The notes under the pieces: generated by a model
What the model saw: only the letters and a program-made list of their open reading frames with translations
Database searches by the model: none
Told to the model about the DNA's origin: nothing
NCBI GenBank assembly: GCA_017547125.1
Contig: JAFYQL010000099.1
Location: 1-6,525 of the forward strand
Origin: Bacillota bacterium
Lineage (GTDB): Bacteria; Bacillota; Clostridia; Lachnospirales; Anaerotignaceae
Direction: 5' to 3'
DNA length: 6,525 nt
Shown here: one piece after another, positions 5,403 through 6,525 of the stretch
Position numbering within the stretch: position 1 is the stretch's first letter
How the letters are laid out: every line of letters begins with the position of its first letter
Program-made: the position numbers and the translations under genes

Positions 5403-6525
5403 ATGGGTGGATTTTTTGGAGCAATCTCAAAACAGGATTGCGTACTGGATGTTTTCTTTGGCGTAGACTACCATTCTCATCTTGGTACAAGAAGAGGCGG
5501 TATGGCAGTTTATGATGCTAAAAAAGGTTTCCAGAGACAGATTCATAATATTGAGAACACACCTTTCAGAACAAAGTTTGAAAAGGATATGGCTGACTTT
5601 GAGGGACATATTGCAATTGGCTGTATAAGCGACTCTGATCCACAGCCATTGCTTGTACGTTCTCATCTTGGTCTTTATGCAATATCAACCATCGGTATTA
5701 TAAGAAATGCTGATGAGCTTATTGACCAGTATTTTTCAGACCACGGACATCAGTTTATGGCGATGAGTTCCGGCAGGGTAAACGATACTGAACTTATAGC
5801 AGCGCTTATAAACCAGAAAGATGATTTTGTATCAGGTATTCTTCACGCACAGGAAAAGATAGAAGGTTCAGCATCAATACTTATTATGACTGAAGATTGT
5901 ATCTATGCAGCCCGTGATAAAATGGGCAGAATTCCTATGCTTGTAGGAAAATGTGAAGATGGATACTGTGTTTCATTTGAAGCTTTTGCATATACAAAGC
6001 TTGGATATGAAACAGTACACGAACTTGGTTCTCACGAAATAGTACGTATTACAGCAGACGGAATGGAAACTATATCTCCGGCGGGAAAAGAAATGAAGGT
6101 TTGTGCTTTTCTCTGGAGTTATTACGGCTATCCTAACTCAAACTATGAAGGCAGAAATGTTGAGATGATGAGATACCGTAACGGCGAAATTATGGCACGC
6201 AACGAAAGGGCAGCAGGCACATTGCCTGAGGTTGACTATGTGGCAGGCATTCCTGATTCCGGTGTGCCTCACGCTATAGGCTATTCAAAGGAAAGCGGCA
6301 TGTCTTTTGCCCGTCCTTTCGTAAAATATACACCAACCTGGTCACGTTCATTTACACCAAACAATCAGAGAATACGTAATCAGGTGGCAAAAATGAAACA
6401 GATTCCGGTACCGGAACTTATAGCAGGCAAAAAGCTTCTTTTTGTTGATGACTCTATTGTAAGAGGAACTCAGCTCAAAGGCACGGTAGATTTCCTGTAT
6501 GATAACGGTGCTAAGGAAGTGCATA
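5403..6525 (+). CDS. purF: PurF homologue (amidophosphoribosyltransferase-like) lacking the catalytic Cys; 3' end cut off
   Basis: Homologue of glutamine PRPP amidotransferase, which makes phosphoribosylamine, the first step of purine synthesis. About 374 codons are present; relatives have roughly 450-480. The C-terminal phosphoribosyltransferase domain looks sound: flexible-loop-like RSFTPNNQRIR (315-325), PRPP motif LLFVDDSIVRGTQ (345-357), and GIPDSG (282-287). Cys234 falls where the Bacillus-type enzyme has its first iron-sulfur ligand; other ligands would lie past the window. The N-terminal Ntn/glutaminase domain is altered: it begins MGGFFGAISK, with Gly2 in place of the nucleophilic Cys. 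The usual HVRY and HNG substrate-site motifs are replaced by IAIGCIS (70-76) and STIG (95-98), although NDTE (127-130) remains. Glutamine-dependent activity is therefore doubtful. I recall similar Cys-less versions in Bacteroides and clostridia, so this seems an established branch, not a sequencing error. Confidence 0.9.
   Translation, partial: MGGFFGAISKQDCVLDVFFGVDYHSHLGTRRGGMAVYDAKKGFQRQIHNIENTPFRTKFEKDMADFEGHIAIGCISDSDPQPLLVRSHLGLYAISTIGIIRNADELIDQYFSDHGHQFMAMSSGRVNDTELIAALINQKDDFVSGILHAQEKIEGSASILIMTEDCIYAARDKMGRIPMLVGKCEDGYCVSFEAFAYTKLGYETVHELGSHEIVRITADGMETISPAGKEMKVCAFLWSYYGYPNSNYEGRNVEMMRYRNGEIMARNERAAGTLPEVDYVAGIPDSGVPHAIGYSKESGMSFARPFVKYTPTWSRSFTPNNQRIRNQVAKMKQIPVPELIAGKKLLFVDDSIVRGTQLKGTVDFLYDNGAKEVH

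Noticed and set aside
5437..5443. Cys13 of the PurF homologue as a nucleophile exposed by propeptide cleavage, as in Bacillus PurF
   Set aside because: The GGFFG segment, not the region around Cys13, is collinear with the CGVFG segment of the Bacillus enzyme, and the residues after Cys13 (VLDV) lack the glycine-rich strand that follows a true N-terminal Cys.
1..6525. Mobile elements, CRISPR arrays, tRNA or rRNA genes, phage or defence genes
   Set aside because: No transposase, integrase, spaced direct repeat array, cloverleaf or rRNA-like sequence was found. The genes are ordinary transport, sporulation and metabolic genes.

Overview
The window reads as chromosome from an A/T-rich, endospore-forming Firmicute, most likely an anaerobic clostridium. 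The grounds are a recognisable SpoIIID regulator, strong GGAGG-type ribosome binding sites, low-GC codon use, and a purE-purC-purF gene order. No mobile element, tRNA, rRNA or CRISPR array was seen.

Layout. (1) 1-1908, plus strand: the 3' end of an unidentified gene overlaps a FecCD-type permease, followed 1 nt later by its FecE-type ATPase. Together these are the membrane and motor parts of an iron-chelate or corrinoid importer; the binding protein must lie outside the window. (2) 1908-1940: a 14-bp hairpin with A and T tracts on its two sides ends this operon and also the convergent gene after it. (3) 1944-3281, minus strand: a polytopic YjiH-family membrane protein with nucleoside-recognition/gate domains. 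(4) 3282-3552: a divergent control region with a sigma-E-like promoter candidate and a SpoIIID-box match. (5) 3553-3816: spoIIID, starting at TTG, followed by its own terminator. (6) 3880-4140: a gene-free, A/T-rich control region with phased T-tracts, a very good sigma-A promoter and a short leader whose three segments can form two mutually exclusive hairpins, the second terminator-like. (7) 4141-6525: purE, purC and the first 374 codons of a purF homologue, running off the end.

The pur genes supply three steps of de novo IMP synthesis: PRPP to phosphoribosylamine (PurF), CAIR formation (PurE) and SAICAR formation (PurC). The leader hairpins suggest purE-C-F is controlled by transcription attenuation as well as at the promoter.

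The most notable point is the PurF homologue. Its phosphoribosyltransferase half looks intact. Its glutaminase half has Gly where the N-terminal catalytic Cys should be and lacks other glutamine-site residues. An in-frame stop just upstream rules out a longer N-terminus carrying the Cys. It may be an ammonia-dependent or partner-fed enzyme, or have a changed role. The purE leader attenuator is the second most interesting item.
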